From contig CAAFFR010000122.1 of the NCBI GenBank assembly GCA_900762245.1, positions 1 to 27,681 of the forward strand: a stretch of 27,681 nt of DNA, in the 5' to 3' direction. The notes under the pieces were generated by a model. It did no database searches. It was not told where the DNA came from and worked only from the letters and a program-made list of their open reading frames with translations. A program made the translations under genes and the position numbers. This DNA is from an uncultured Oscillospiraceae bacterium (GTDB lineage: Bacteria; Bacillota_A; Clostridia; Oscillospirales; Oscillospiraceae). Of this stretch, positions 6,019-13,590 are shown piece by piece; within the stretch, counting starts at the first letter, position 1, and every line of letters starts with the position of its first letter.

Positions 6019-6047
6019 ATCATATCACAAACCCGGGTGTTTTGCAA
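6019..6047 (-). promoter_or_regulatory. Promoter of udp (TTGCAA / 17 bp / TATGAT)
   Basis: A minus-strand -35 TTGCAA at 6042-6047 and -10 TATGAT at 6019-6024. It gives udp its own start, independent of the Xre gene upstream. Confidence 0.65.
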
Positions 6048-6060
6048 GTACATTTGTCCC

Positions 6061-6600
6061 TTACTCTGCGCCTTCCCCTGTATTCTTCCGTGCACGGTAT
6101 TTCAGCCAGAGGATTCGCCCTGCTCCGATCAAAAGAGCAGACACCGCAAGCCAGGCAAGCCATTCCAGGCCATTGCTTGTAAGATAATAGCGAAACCCGG
6201 TATAATAACCTGGAAAGATGATTTCTTCTCCGGTTTCAAGATTTAACTCCGCAGCCGGAACGATATAGGTTCGGTTTATAGCGGCCAATATCCGCAAAAC
6301 AAACAGGGTCACAGCGCCAAACGCCGTCATTCCCCAGGACAGCCACGGCCTGGAACCTGTTTTCTGGGTCACAATGGCAGGTAATGGCTGCTCCTGTCCC
6401 ACCGGGATATCCCGCAGCAGGTAGTCTGCGGAAACGCCAAACAGATCGCAGACAGCAATGAGCTTATCCGCATCAGGCTTGGCCGCACCCGATTCCCAGC
6501 GGGATACCGCCTGCCGGGTCACACCGATCCGCTCTGCCAGTTCTTCCTGACTCCACCCCCGGGCCTTTCGCATATTCAAAATTTTCTCTCCCATAGTCAT
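6061..6600 (-). CDS. Membrane-anchored Xre-family regulator
   Basis: 179 residues. Residues 4-62 are a Cro/C1 HTH domain ([30 protein letters not shown] pattern). A short linker follows, then two hydrophobic segments (about 90-110 and 146-166) joined by a loop. HTH-plus-transmembrane proteins of this kind are common in Clostridia and are thought to couple an envelope or ligand signal to DNA binding. ATG 6600 has AAGGAGG 8 bases upstream. An in-frame GTG at 6609 overlaps that site. It lies upstream of udp on the same strand, but udp has its own promoter, so a regulatory link is only possible. Confidence 0.85.
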   Translation of the reverse strand: MTMGEKILNMRKARGWSQEELAERIGVTRQAVSRWESGAAKPDADKLIAVCDLFGVSADYLLRDIPVGQEQPLPAIVTQKTGSRPWLSWGMTAFGAVTLFVLRILAAINRTYIVPAAELNLETGEEIIFPGYYTGFRYYLTSNGLEWLAWLAVSALLIGAGRILWLKYRARKNTGEGAE

Positions 6601-6692
6601 TGGGAACACCTCCTTTTGCTTTATTTTATCAGAAGGAGCTTTTCATTTCAATCAACTTCCTAAGGCAATTGCGCAACCTCATGTAACATTGG

Positions 6693-6722
6693 AAAAACGG
6701 GACGTTTTCACGTCCCGTTTTC
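6693..6722 (-). terminator. Intrinsic terminator of the clpE-like gene
   Basis: An 11-bp stem AAAACGGGACG (6694-6704) / CGTCCCGTTTT (6711-6721). The minus-strand transcript ends in a T-run, 6-7 bases after the clpE stop. Confidence 0.85.
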
Positions 6723-6728
6723 GTTGTT

Positions 6729-9023
6729 TCAGGTGATATCCAGTTTGACAGCATCTTCTTCCACACAGATGTGGATGGCAGCGATCGGATGTTCAAAGGA
6801 ATCAATGATGGCTTCGGAGATAGGGTCCTCCAATTCCCGCTGGATCGTACGGCGCAGATTTCGGGCACCGTAGACCACGGAGTAAGCCTTCTTCACCAGC
6901 AGATGCCGCAGACTGTCTTCCCAAGTCAGGCTCAGACCACGGGCTTTCAGGCTCTCTTTCAGCTCAGCAAGCATGATGTCGGCAATGCCAAGGAAGTTCG
7001 CCTCTGTAAGGTGGTTGAAAGTGATGATCTCATCTACCCTGTTCAGGAATTCAGGCCGCAGAAACTCCCGCAGAGCCTTCATGGTCTTTTCCTTTACCAT
7101 GTCATTCTCCGTACGGCCAAAGCCCAAGCCGCCCACACGGCCCTCAGAGCCGGCGTTGGAGGTCATGACGATAATAGTATTCTCAAAATTAACCAAGCGC
7201 CCCTGAGCATCGGTGATGCGGCCATCATCCAACACTTGCAGCAACACGTTCAACACATCGGGATGGGCCTTTTCGATCTCATCAAAGAGAACCACAGAAT
7301 AAGGGCGGCGGCGGATCTTCTCCGTCAGCTGGCCTGCCTCGTCATAGCCCACATAGCCGGGAGGAGAACCGATAAGCTTGGAAACAGTATGCTTTTCCAT
7401 ATACTCGGACATATCCAGCCGGATCAAGCTGTCTACGCTGTCAAACAGGTCATTTGCCAGCTGCTTCACCAGTTCCGTCTTGCCCACGCCGGTGGGACCG
7501 ACGAAAATGAAGGAGACAGGCCGCTTCTTGGCAGAAATTCCTACACGACTGCGGCGAATGGCCCGGGCGACGGCATCCACAGCTTCGTCCTGACCCACAA
7601 TATGCTCCTTCAGCCGGGCAGACAGGCCCTTGATCTGTTCATATTCCTGTGCCTTAATCTTGGAGGCAGGAATCTTGGTCCACAGTTCAATGATCCGGGC
7701 CAAATTTTCCATAGTGACCGCAGGTTTGGGCAAAGCTTCCAGATCTTCGATCTTCAACGCCAGCTGCATCAGCCGGGAGCGAAGCATGGCGTGACGCTCA
7801 TAGTTCACATTTTCCGGGTCCTCATTCATCATGCGAAGCTCCAGTTCGTAATCATCCCGTTCCTTCTTTGCCTCAGCAAGCTCAGAAATCTGCTTACACT
7901 GCAAATTTACATCAGAGCAGGCTTCATCCAGCAGGTCGATGGCCTTATCCGGCAGGAAGCGGTCGGTGATATAGCGCTCAGAAAGCACCACACACTGATG
8001 GGCAATTTCCGGAGAAATCTCAACACCATGGAACTCGGCATATGCTTTGGCAATGCCCTGCATGATCTGGCTTGCCTCTGCAATGGTAGGCTCAGCCACA
8101 GAAACCGGCTGGAAGCGGCGTTCCAGAGCGGCATCCTTCTCGATATGCTTGCGGTATTCGGCAAAGGTGGTAGCGCCGATGACCTGAATCTCACCACGGG
8201 ACAGCGCTGGCTTGAGGATATTGGCTGCATTCATGGAACCTTCTGCATCACCGGCACCTACAAGATTGTGAACCTCGTCAATAACCAGAATGATGTTGCC
8301 GCATTCCTTGATCTCTCCGATGAGGCTCTTCATGCGGCTTTCAAACTGACCGCGGAACTGGGTTCCAGCCACCAGTGCCGTCAGATCCAGCAGGAAAACT
8401 TCCTTATCCCGCAGCTTATAGGGAACCTCACCTGCTGCAATACGCTGGGCAAGGCCCTCTGCGATCGCGGTCTTACCTACACCCGGCTCACCAATGAGGC
8501 AGGGATTATTCTTCTGGCGTCGGTTCAGAATCTGGATCACACGCTCGGTCTCTACATCTCTTCCGATGACTTTATCCAGTTTTCCCTCCCGGGCCCGGCC
8601 CGTCAGGTCCATGCAGTAGCTGTCAAGGAATTTGTGCTTCTTGTTTTTCTTCTTGCCCTTCCCCTCTTCCTTTGGTTCCTCCTGCTTGGCAGGTCTAGGA
8701 GGAGGTGCAGGCATATTGTCCATATTGCCGCCAAACAGTTGATTCAGAAGCGGAAAGGTGGCAGTCTGGCTGTCAATCTCGTCATCATCAGCATCATCAC
8801 TGCTGTCACGCTGACCGAACATATTGCTCATCTCATCGGTAAGCAGATCCAGGTCATCTTCGGAAATACCCATCTGGCGAACAGCCTGATCGATCTGAGG
8901 GATTCCAAGTCCCTTGGCACAGCGCAGGCAATAGCCTTCATTTAACGTCGCGCCGTTTTCAATCTTCGTAATGAAGACTACGGCGATATTCTTTTTACAC
9001 TTGGTACACATTTTAGGCTGCAA
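6729..9023 (-). CDS. clpE: ClpE-type AAA+ protease ATPase with N-terminal zinc finger
   Basis: 764 residues. The order is: zinc finger C6-x2-C9...C32-x2-C35; acidic and then lysine-rich linker (about 55-130); first AAA module with Walker A G-E-P-G-V-G-K-T (178-185) and Walker B D-E (249-250); short coiled-coil M-like region (about 375-430); second AAA module with G-P-T-G-V-G-K-T (509-516) and D-E-I-E (581-584). L-G-F-G at 633-636 sits where HslU/Clp100 proteins carry the ClpP-docking loop, so it should unfold substrates for ClpP. A ClpC-type N-domain is absent, which favours ClpE. The start is TTG at 9023 with AAAGGAG about 9-10 bases upstream. The ATG at 9011 is too far from it. I see no CtsR-like heptad repeats upstream. 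Confidence 0.9.
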   Translation of the reverse strand: MQPKMCTKCKKNIAVVFITKIENGATLNEGYCLRCAKGLGIPQIDQAVRQMGISEDDLDLLTDEMSNMFGQRDSSDDADDDEIDSQTATFPLLNQLFGGNMDNMPAPPPRPAKQEEPKEEGKGKKKNKKHKFLDSYCMDLTGRAREGKLDKVIGRDVETERVIQILNRRQKNNPCLIGEPGVGKTAIAEGLAQRIAAGEVPYKLRDKEVFLLDLTALVAGTQFRGQFESRMKSLIGEIKECGNIILVIDEVHNLVGAGDAEGSMNAANILKPALSRGEIQVIGATTFAEYRKHIEKDAALERRFQPVSVAEPTIAEASQIMQGIAKAYAEFHGVEISPEIAHQCVVLSERYITDRFLPDKAIDLLDEACSDVNLQCKQISELAEAKKERDDYELELRMMNEDPENVNYERHAMLRSRLMQLALKIEDLEALPKPAVTMENLARIIELWTKIPASKIKAQEYEQIKGLSARLKEHIVGQDEAVDAVARAIRRSRVGISAKKRPVSFIFVGPTGVGKTELVKQLANDLFDSVDSLIRLDMSEYMEKHTVSKLIGSPPGYVGYDEAGQLTEKIRRRPYSVVLFDEIEKAHPDVLNVLLQVLDDGRITDAQGRLVNFENTIIVMTSNAGSEGRVGGLGFGRTENDMVKEKTMKALREFLRPEFLNRVDEIITFNHLTEANFLGIADIMLAELKESLKARGLSLTWEDSLRHLLVKKAYSVVYGARNLRRTIQRELEDPISEAIIDSFEHPIAAIHICVEEDAVKLDIT

Positions 9024-9045
9024 AGTTAATCACTCCTTTTGTCGC

Positions 9046-9051
9046 AGTATA
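9046..9051 (-). promoter_or_regulatory. -10 box for clpE (TATACT)
   Basis: TATACT on the minus strand, preceded by a TGG (near-extended -10), about 22 bases before the TTG start. No convincing -35 is visible. Confidence 0.4.
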
Positions 9052-9100
9052 CCATAAGAAAAGTAAAAATGGGATAACAAATTATGAACGAAAATGTTAA

Positions 9101-9210
9101 TGTCATTGCGGGACAGCCACAGGAGGATGCAGCAACCCTATCTCCTTCCAGACTGCACCAATTTATGAAGGAGATTGACACACCAGTCTGTGGACTGATT
9201 CGCAATGACA
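9101..9210. repeat. MITE-like/REP-like inverted-repeat element
   Basis: A 110-base block with perfect 10-base terminal inverted repeats, TGTCATTGCG (9101-9110) and CGCAATGACA (9201-9210). Two more perfect internal pairs lie inside: ATCTCCTTC (9140-9148) with GAAGGAGAT (9167-9175), and CAGACTG (9149-9155) with CAGTCTG (9184-9190). The inner pairs are interlocked, so they form alternative hairpins or a pseudoknot. TGTCATTGCG-ended intergenic repeats are common in many bacterial genomes (recall). It fills the gap between clpE and truA. Short open frames within it are not taken as genes. Confidence 0.6.
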
Positions 9211-9234
9211 CAATATTTCATAGGATTTCAAAAA

Positions 9235-10014
9235 TTATTCTGTCCAATCGCTGCCGCATTCGAATTTGGCAATTCCATCATCATACCACAGGTGGGTCAT
9301 ATACAGCCCCCCGGGAGGGACAGTAGGACCTGCGGCGGTGCGATTTCCGGACTCCAGAATTTTGCCGATTTCTGCTGGCTTGATCTTGCCCTCAGCGGCA
9401 TAGACAACAGTACCAGCCATGGCCCGTGCCATGTTGTAAAGGAACCCGTTGGCACAAACTTTCAATGTAATAAGGTTTCCCTGCCGTTCTACGTTATAAT
9501 AATATACTGTGCGGACGGTAGACTTGACATCGGTGCCAACACTGCGCACCGCAGCGAAGTCATGGGTACCCACAAACTGGCTGGCGGCCTCCTGCATGAT
9601 CTTCTCATCCAGATGCTTGGGATAGAACCAAGCCCGGTTAACGTAGAAGGGATCTTTTAGCCGGGAATTGTAGATCTGGTAAGTATACTCCTTGCGAACG
9701 CAGGAACCGATGGCATTGAAGTTCTCATGGACCTCAAAGGCCTTCGTTACAACGATATCACAAGGCAGATGGGTATTCAGTGCATAGGGCAGCCGGTCCA
9801 CAGGAATCGTAGAAGTCGTACGGAAATTTGCAACATAACACCGGGCATGAACTCCGGCATCGGTACGGCCGCAGCCCGTGACATGGACCGGATGCCCCAC
9901 AATCATGGCGGCTGCTTTTTCTACGGTTTCCGCAACAGTTGGCAGGTTTTTTTGAACCTGCCAACCGTGATAATCTGTTCCAAGATATGTTAAAAACAGA
10001 GCAATATTGCGCAT
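9235..10014 (-). CDS. truA: tRNA pseudouridine(38-40) synthase TruA
   Basis: 259 residues, full length. It isomerises uridines 38, 39 and 40 in the anticodon stem of many tRNAs. The catalytic aspartate is Asp52 in G-C-G-R-T-D-A-G-V-H-A (48-56). Other TruA blocks are Y-L-G-T-D-Y-H-G-W-Q near the start, R-K-E-Y-T-Y-Q-I, G-T-H-D-F-A-A-V-R and N-G-F-L-Y-N-M-A-R-A-M-A-G-T near the end. ATG 10014 has GAGGT upstream, 8 bases after the ecfT stop, so it is the last gene of the ECF operon. ecf-truA linkage is common in Firmicutes. Confidence 0.95.
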   Translation of the reverse strand: MRNIALFLTYLGTDYHGWQVQKNLPTVAETVEKAAAMIVGHPVHVTGCGRTDAGVHARCYVANFRTTSTIPVDRLPYALNTHLPCDIVVTKAFEVHENFNAIGSCVRKEYTYQIYNSRLKDPFYVNRAWFYPKHLDEKIMQEAASQFVGTHDFAAVRSVGTDVKSTVRTVYYYNVERQGNLITLKVCANGFLYNMARAMAGTVVYAAEGKIKPAEIGKILESGNRTAAGPTVPPGGLYMTHLWYDDGIAKFECGSDWTE

Positions 10015-10022
10015 AGATTACC

Positions 10023-10829
10023 TCACAGGCCGAATTTTCCAAGCAGGACCACAGATGCAACCAAAAGCGCACCAACGCCGAAGGTTACAAAGTCCTCCCG
10101 ATGATAGCGAAGCAGCTTCATCTTGGTACGGCCTTCACCACCCTGGTAGCACCGGCATTCCATGGCAGTAGCCAGTTCATCGGCCCGGCGGAAAGCGCTG
10201 ATAAACAGAGGTACCAAGATAGGAATCAGCGCCTTAGCCCGGTCAACCAGGGAGCCGGACTCAAAATCAGCACCGCGGGCCTTCTGAGCACACATGATCT
10301 TGTCAGTTTCCTCAATAAGAGTAGGAATAAAGCGCAGGGCAATGCACATCATCATAGCCAGTTCATGGACAGGAACCTTGATCTTCTTCAACGGATTCAT
10401 CAGGGCTTCCAGTCCGTCTGTCAGGGCAATGGGAGAGGTGGTATAGGTCAGCAGAAAGGTGCAGGTAATCAGCATCAGGATTCTTGCCACCATCATCACA
10501 GCACGGTTCAAGCCTCCGGAATAAATCTTAATGATCCAGAAATTTACCAGCAGTGTACCCTCTTGGGTAAAGAACAGGTTCAAAATACCGGTAAACACCA
10601 AAATCATCACCAGAGGCTTCATACCCCGGACGATGGACTTGGGCGGAATGGTGGAGACTTTGATAACATACAGCAGACAGGCAAGCAACAAACCATAAGC
10701 AATCCAGCCGGATGCCATAAACAGTGCAACAATGTACACCACCAGCATAATGAGTTTAGCTCGGGGGTCCAGGCGATGAATCACGGAATTTCCGGGGAAA
10801 TACTGGCCCAGGGTAATATCCTTAAGCAT
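10023..10829 (-). CDS. ecfT: ECF transporter transmembrane (T) component EcfT
   Basis: 268 residues with several membrane helices. EcfT links the substrate-binding S component to the two ATPases of group II energy-coupling-factor vitamin importers. The two coupling-helix signatures are visible: Q-K-A-R-G-A-D-F (normal A-R-G) and M-E-C-R-C-Y-Q-G-G, where the usual A-R-G-like motif reads C-R-C. GGAGGT precedes ATG 10829, and the start overlaps the end of ecfA2 by 8 bases, indicating translational coupling. No certain S component is in the operon. Group II modules serve several S components encoded elsewhere. Confidence 0.93.
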   Translation of the reverse strand: MLKDITLGQYFPGNSVIHRLDPRAKLIMLVVYIVALFMASGWIAYGLLLACLLYVIKVSTIPPKSIVRGMKPLVMILVFTGILNLFFTQEGTLLVNFWIIKIYSGGLNRAVMMVARILMLITCTFLLTYTTSPIALTDGLEALMNPLKKIKVPVHELAMMMCIALRFIPTLIEETDKIMCAQKARGADFESGSLVDRAKALIPILVPLFISAFRRADELATAMECRCYQGGEGRTKMKLLRYHREDFVTFGVGALLVASVVLLGKFGL

Positions 10830-11685
10830 GTGCCTTACCTCCCTTAAGCATTTTCAGCTGCTGCACAGCCTGAGAAATGGTATAGACATTGGCTACGTCT
10901 ATACCCAAAGCACGAAGGTGCAGGAAAACCTGAGTCACCTGAGGAATATTCAGGCCCATTTCCAACAGTTCTTCTGCATGGGTAAAGACTTCAGCAGGAG
11001 TGCCATCCATAGCAAGCTTGGAGCCATTCATAACAAGCAGACGGTCCGTCAATCTTGCCACATCCTCCATGGAATGGGAGACCATCATGATGGTTGCATT
11101 CTTAGCCTTGCGGTAGGCCTCGATATTTCCCAAAATCTCAGCCCGGCCCACAGGGTCCAAACCCGCGGTAGGCTCATCCAATATCAGGACCTCCGGTTCC
11201 ATAGCAATAACACCGGCAATGGCCACGCGGCGCTTCTGACCGCCGGAAAGATCAAATGGAGAAACTTCCAGCTGCTTTTCTGTCAGGCCTACAAAACCGG
11301 CAGCCTCCCGGACACGGCGGTCTATTTCCTCTGGCTTCAGGCCCATATTCTTGGGTCCAAAGGCAATATCCTTGTATACAGTTTCCTCAAACAACTGATA
11401 CTCCGGGTACTGGAACACCAGTCCTACACGAAACCGAGCCTGCCGGGTCAGCCTTTTATCGGACCAAATATCCTGACCATCCAGCAAAACCTGGCCGGAT
11501 GTAGGTTTTAACAGTCCGTTCAGCTGCTGCATCAGCGTGGATTTTCCGGAGCCGGTATGTCCGATGATGCCGATGAACTCTCCCCTGTTTACGGAAAAGT
11601 TCACATTATCCAGCGCCTGGTGTTCAAAGGGAGTTCCGGCACTGTAAATGTAGTTCAAATTTTTTACTTCTAAGATCGGGTTCAA
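10822..11685 (-). CDS. ecfA2: ECF transporter ATPase EcfA2
   Basis: 287 residues of ABC ATPase. Walker A G-H-T-G-S-G-K-S-T is at 42-50, Q-loop F-Q-Y-P-E at 91-95, signature L-S-G-G-Q at 146-150, and Walker B L-I-L-D-E at 167-171 followed by P-T-A-G-L-D. The F-x-Y-P-E-x-Q-L-F-E-E-T-V-x-x-D-I-x-F-G-P stretch is typical of EcfA2. The start is TTG 11685 with GGAGG 7 bases upstream; no better ATG is nearby. It pairs with EcfA1 to drive vitamin or metal uptake at the inner face of the membrane. Confidence 0.93.
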   Translation of the reverse strand: MNPILEVKNLNYIYSAGTPFEHQALDNVNFSVNRGEFIGIIGHTGSGKSTLMQQLNGLLKPTSGQVLLDGQDIWSDKRLTRQARFRVGLVFQYPEYQLFEETVYKDIAFGPKNMGLKPEEIDRRVREAAGFVGLTEKQLEVSPFDLSGGQKRRVAIAGVIAMEPEVLILDEPTAGLDPVGRAEILGNIEAYRKAKNATIMMVSHSMEDVARLTDRLLVMNGSKLAMDGTPAEVFTHAEELLEMGLNIPQVTQVFLHLRALGIDVANVYTISQAVQQLKMLKGGKAHA

Positions 11686-11726
11686 ATATATTCCTCCTCG
11701 CGGTCAAACCCGGAGACTGGCTAATA

Positions 11727-11824
11727 AAAATTGAAGGTTAAAAGTTGAAAATTCTGGTATATTTTTTCGGGCATCATTTTAAATCATCACAAAGCGATCC
11801 CACAATTTTCAATTCTCAATTTTC
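11727..11824. repeat. AT-rich imperfect inverted repeat between ecfA1 and ecfA2
   Basis: The arm at 11727-11756 (AAAATTGA ... AGTTGAAAATT-C-TGG) matches the reverse complement of the arm at 11800-11824 (AAAATTGA-G-AATTGAAAATT-G-TGG), with an extra 7-8 bases in the first. About 43 bases lie between. The right arm contains the ecfA1 stop codon, so the last residues (M-E-N) are read from the repeat. It looks like a decayed mobile or intergenic repeat inserted in the operon. Confidence 0.45.
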
Positions 11825-12667
11825 CATCAACCAATCCCGCAGTGTCTGCGCGCATTTTTCGGGGTCCAGTTTATCCAAGGGCAGGTCGAAACCCTCTTTA
11901 TTCAGTTCCCAGCACAGTTCTACGCTTTCAGGGGCGGCAAGGCCGATGCTGTGCAGCAGTTCCACCTGAGAGAAAACCTCCTCAGGCTTACCGTCAGCAC
12001 TGACTTTACCCTTGTGGAGTACCACAACGCGGTCAGCCTTGGCTGCTTCGTCCATGTGGTGGGTGATCAGCACCACAGTGATCCCCTTCTCCTTGTTCAG
12101 CCGTCCGATGGTCTCAATGACCTCACGGCGGCCTCTCGGGTCCAGCATGGCCGTGGGTTCATCCAGTACGATACACTTGGGCTCCATTGCGATGATGCCG
12201 GCAATCGCAACACGCTGCTTCTGTCCCCCGGAAAGCAGATGAGGAGCGTGCTCCCGGTAAGCGTACATCCCCACCTGTTTCAATGCCTTATTGACACGGT
12301 GACGAATCTCCGGACTGGAAATCCCCAGGTTTTCCGGGCCAAAGGCCACATCCTCTTCCACAACGTTGGCAACGATTTGATTGTCCGGGTTCTGAAACAC
12401 CATACCTACATTGCGGCGGACCTGCATGATACGCTCCTCGTTGGAGGTATCAATACCACATACATACACTTTTCCGCCGGTAGGCAGCAAAATGGAGTTA
12501 AAATGCTTGGCAAGGGTGGATTTACCGCAGCCGTTGGTACCAAGGATAGCCACGAAGGTGCCTTTCTGGATTTTCAGATTCATGTCTTCAAAGACCACCA
12601 CTCCGGGCTGATCATCAAATCCGGGATAGGTATAGGCCAGATTCTCTACAGAAATGATCTCGCTCAC
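11816..12667 (-). CDS. ecfA1: ECF transporter ATPase EcfA1
   Basis: 283 residues of ABC ATPase. Walker A G-T-N-G-C-G-K-S-T is at 43-51, Q-loop F-Q-N-P-D-N-Q at 91-97, signature L-S-G-G-Q at 145-149, Walker B I-V-L-D-E at 166-170, and the switch histidine lies in L-I-T-H-H-M. The F-x-N-P-D-N-Q-I-V form marks EcfA1. The start is GTG 12667 with GGAGG 7 bases upstream, 14 bases after the methyltransferase stop. The stop codon falls in an inverted-repeat arm, which may have altered the C-terminus. Confidence 0.93.
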   Translation of the reverse strand: MSEIISVENLAYTYPGFDDQPGVVVFEDMNLKIQKGTFVAILGTNGCGKSTLAKHFNSILLPTGGKVYVCGIDTSNEERIMQVRRNVGMVFQNPDNQIVANVVEEDVAFGPENLGISSPEIRHRVNKALKQVGMYAYREHAPHLLSGGQKQRVAIAGIIAMEPKCIVLDEPTAMLDPRGRREVIETIGRLNKEKGITVVLITHHMDEAAKADRVVVLHKGKVSADGKPEEVFSQVELLHSIGLAAPESVELCWELNKEGFDLPLDKLDPEKCAQTLRDWLMEN

Positions 12668-12681
12668 GCCGTTTCCTCCCC

Positions 12682-13548
12682 TCAGGGTGTCCAGCGGCCG
12701 GTAGCACCGCAGGGCAGCACCAGGCCGGACTGGCGGACCATCAGGCCCAGCTCACCTGCTTCCGTTTTTCCGCCGTACTTACCGCCGAAAACAACGTCAG
12801 AGGCGTAGGCTACCGCAGAGGGAGCCAGGCCGGTGGTATAGGAATTAATGATAACAAACAGAGGATCGTCAGACAGGACTTTCAGAACCTCCTGCAGGAA
12901 GGGATAGAAGCTGGTTTCCATCTTCCATATCTCACCACTGGGGCCACGTCCATAGCTGGGTGGATCCATGATAATACCATCATACTTACGTCCCCGACGG
13001 ATTTCCCGTTGGATAAACTTGGCACAGTCATCCACCATCCAGTGGATGGGGCAGCCAGCCAGACCAGAAGCCTGTGCATTTTCCTTCGCCCACTGAACCA
13101 TGCCCTTGGAGGCATCCACATGGAACACCTCCGCACCGCCTGCGGCGGCGGCAAGAGTAGCACCGCCGGAATAGGCAAACAGGTTCAGCACCCGGACAGG
13201 ACGGCCTGCATTGGCCACTTTATCCCGGATAAAATCCCAGTTAGCTGCCTGCTCCGGGAAAACGCCGGTATGCTTGAAGTTCATGGGTTTGACGTTAAAT
13301 GTCAGATAATTTTTATACTTGATCTGCCAGCGCTCCGGCAGATTATGATCCGTCCAGCGGCCGCCGCCGGTGTTGGAACGAATATAGCGGGCATCGTAGT
13401 GCTTCCACTCCGGCGCCAGGTGGGGGGTATTCCAAATTACCTGCGGATCAGGGCGTACCAAAATATAATCGCCCCAGCGTTCCAGACGCTCGCCGTTGGA
13501 TGCGTCCAGGACCTCATATTCTTTCCATTGATCGGAAATCCAAAGCAT
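12682..13548 (-). CDS. SAM-dependent rRNA-methyltransferase-like protein (COG1092/RlmI-like)
   Basis: 288 residues. A short N-terminal region (1-100, containing the K-P-M-N-F-K-H-T-G-V-F-P-E-Q lead-in) precedes a Rossmann methyltransferase fold. Motif I is V-L-N-L-F-A-Y-S-G-G (120-129), the acidic loop is V-D-A-S-K-G-M, and motif IV is D-P-P-S-Y-G (195-200), usual for RNA or nucleic-acid methyltransferases of this group. The RlmI PUA domain is missing. The target is probably rRNA, but the exact base cannot be told. ATG 13548 has AAGGAGG upstream. It begins the ECF/truA unit, 42 bases after the PBP gene. Confidence 0.85.
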   Translation of the reverse strand: MLWISDQWKEYEVLDASNGERLERWGDYILVRPDPQVIWNTPHLAPEWKHYDARYIRSNTGGGRWTDHNLPERWQIKYKNYLTFNVKPMNFKHTGVFPEQAANWDFIRDKVANAGRPVRVLNLFAYSGGATLAAAAGGAEVFHVDASKGMVQWAKENAQASGLAGCPIHWMVDDCAKFIQREIRRGRKYDGIIMDPPSYGRGPSGEIWKMETSFYPFLQEVLKVLSDDPLFVIINSYTTGLAPSAVAYASDVVFGGKYGGKTEAGELGLMVRQSGLVLPCGATGRWTP

Positions 13549-13590
13549 CGGGTCTCCTCCTTATTTCTACCTTATTTGCAAGAGTATTGA

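Noticed and set aside
6771..8945. 724-codon plus-strand open frame opposite the clpE-like gene
   Set aside because: Mirror frame of a GC-biased, highly conserved AAA+ gene; no motifs and no ribosome binding site.
9084..9326. 80-codon open frame between clpE and truA
   Set aside because: It lies on the inverted-repeat element and runs into antisense truA; the ribosome binding site is absent.
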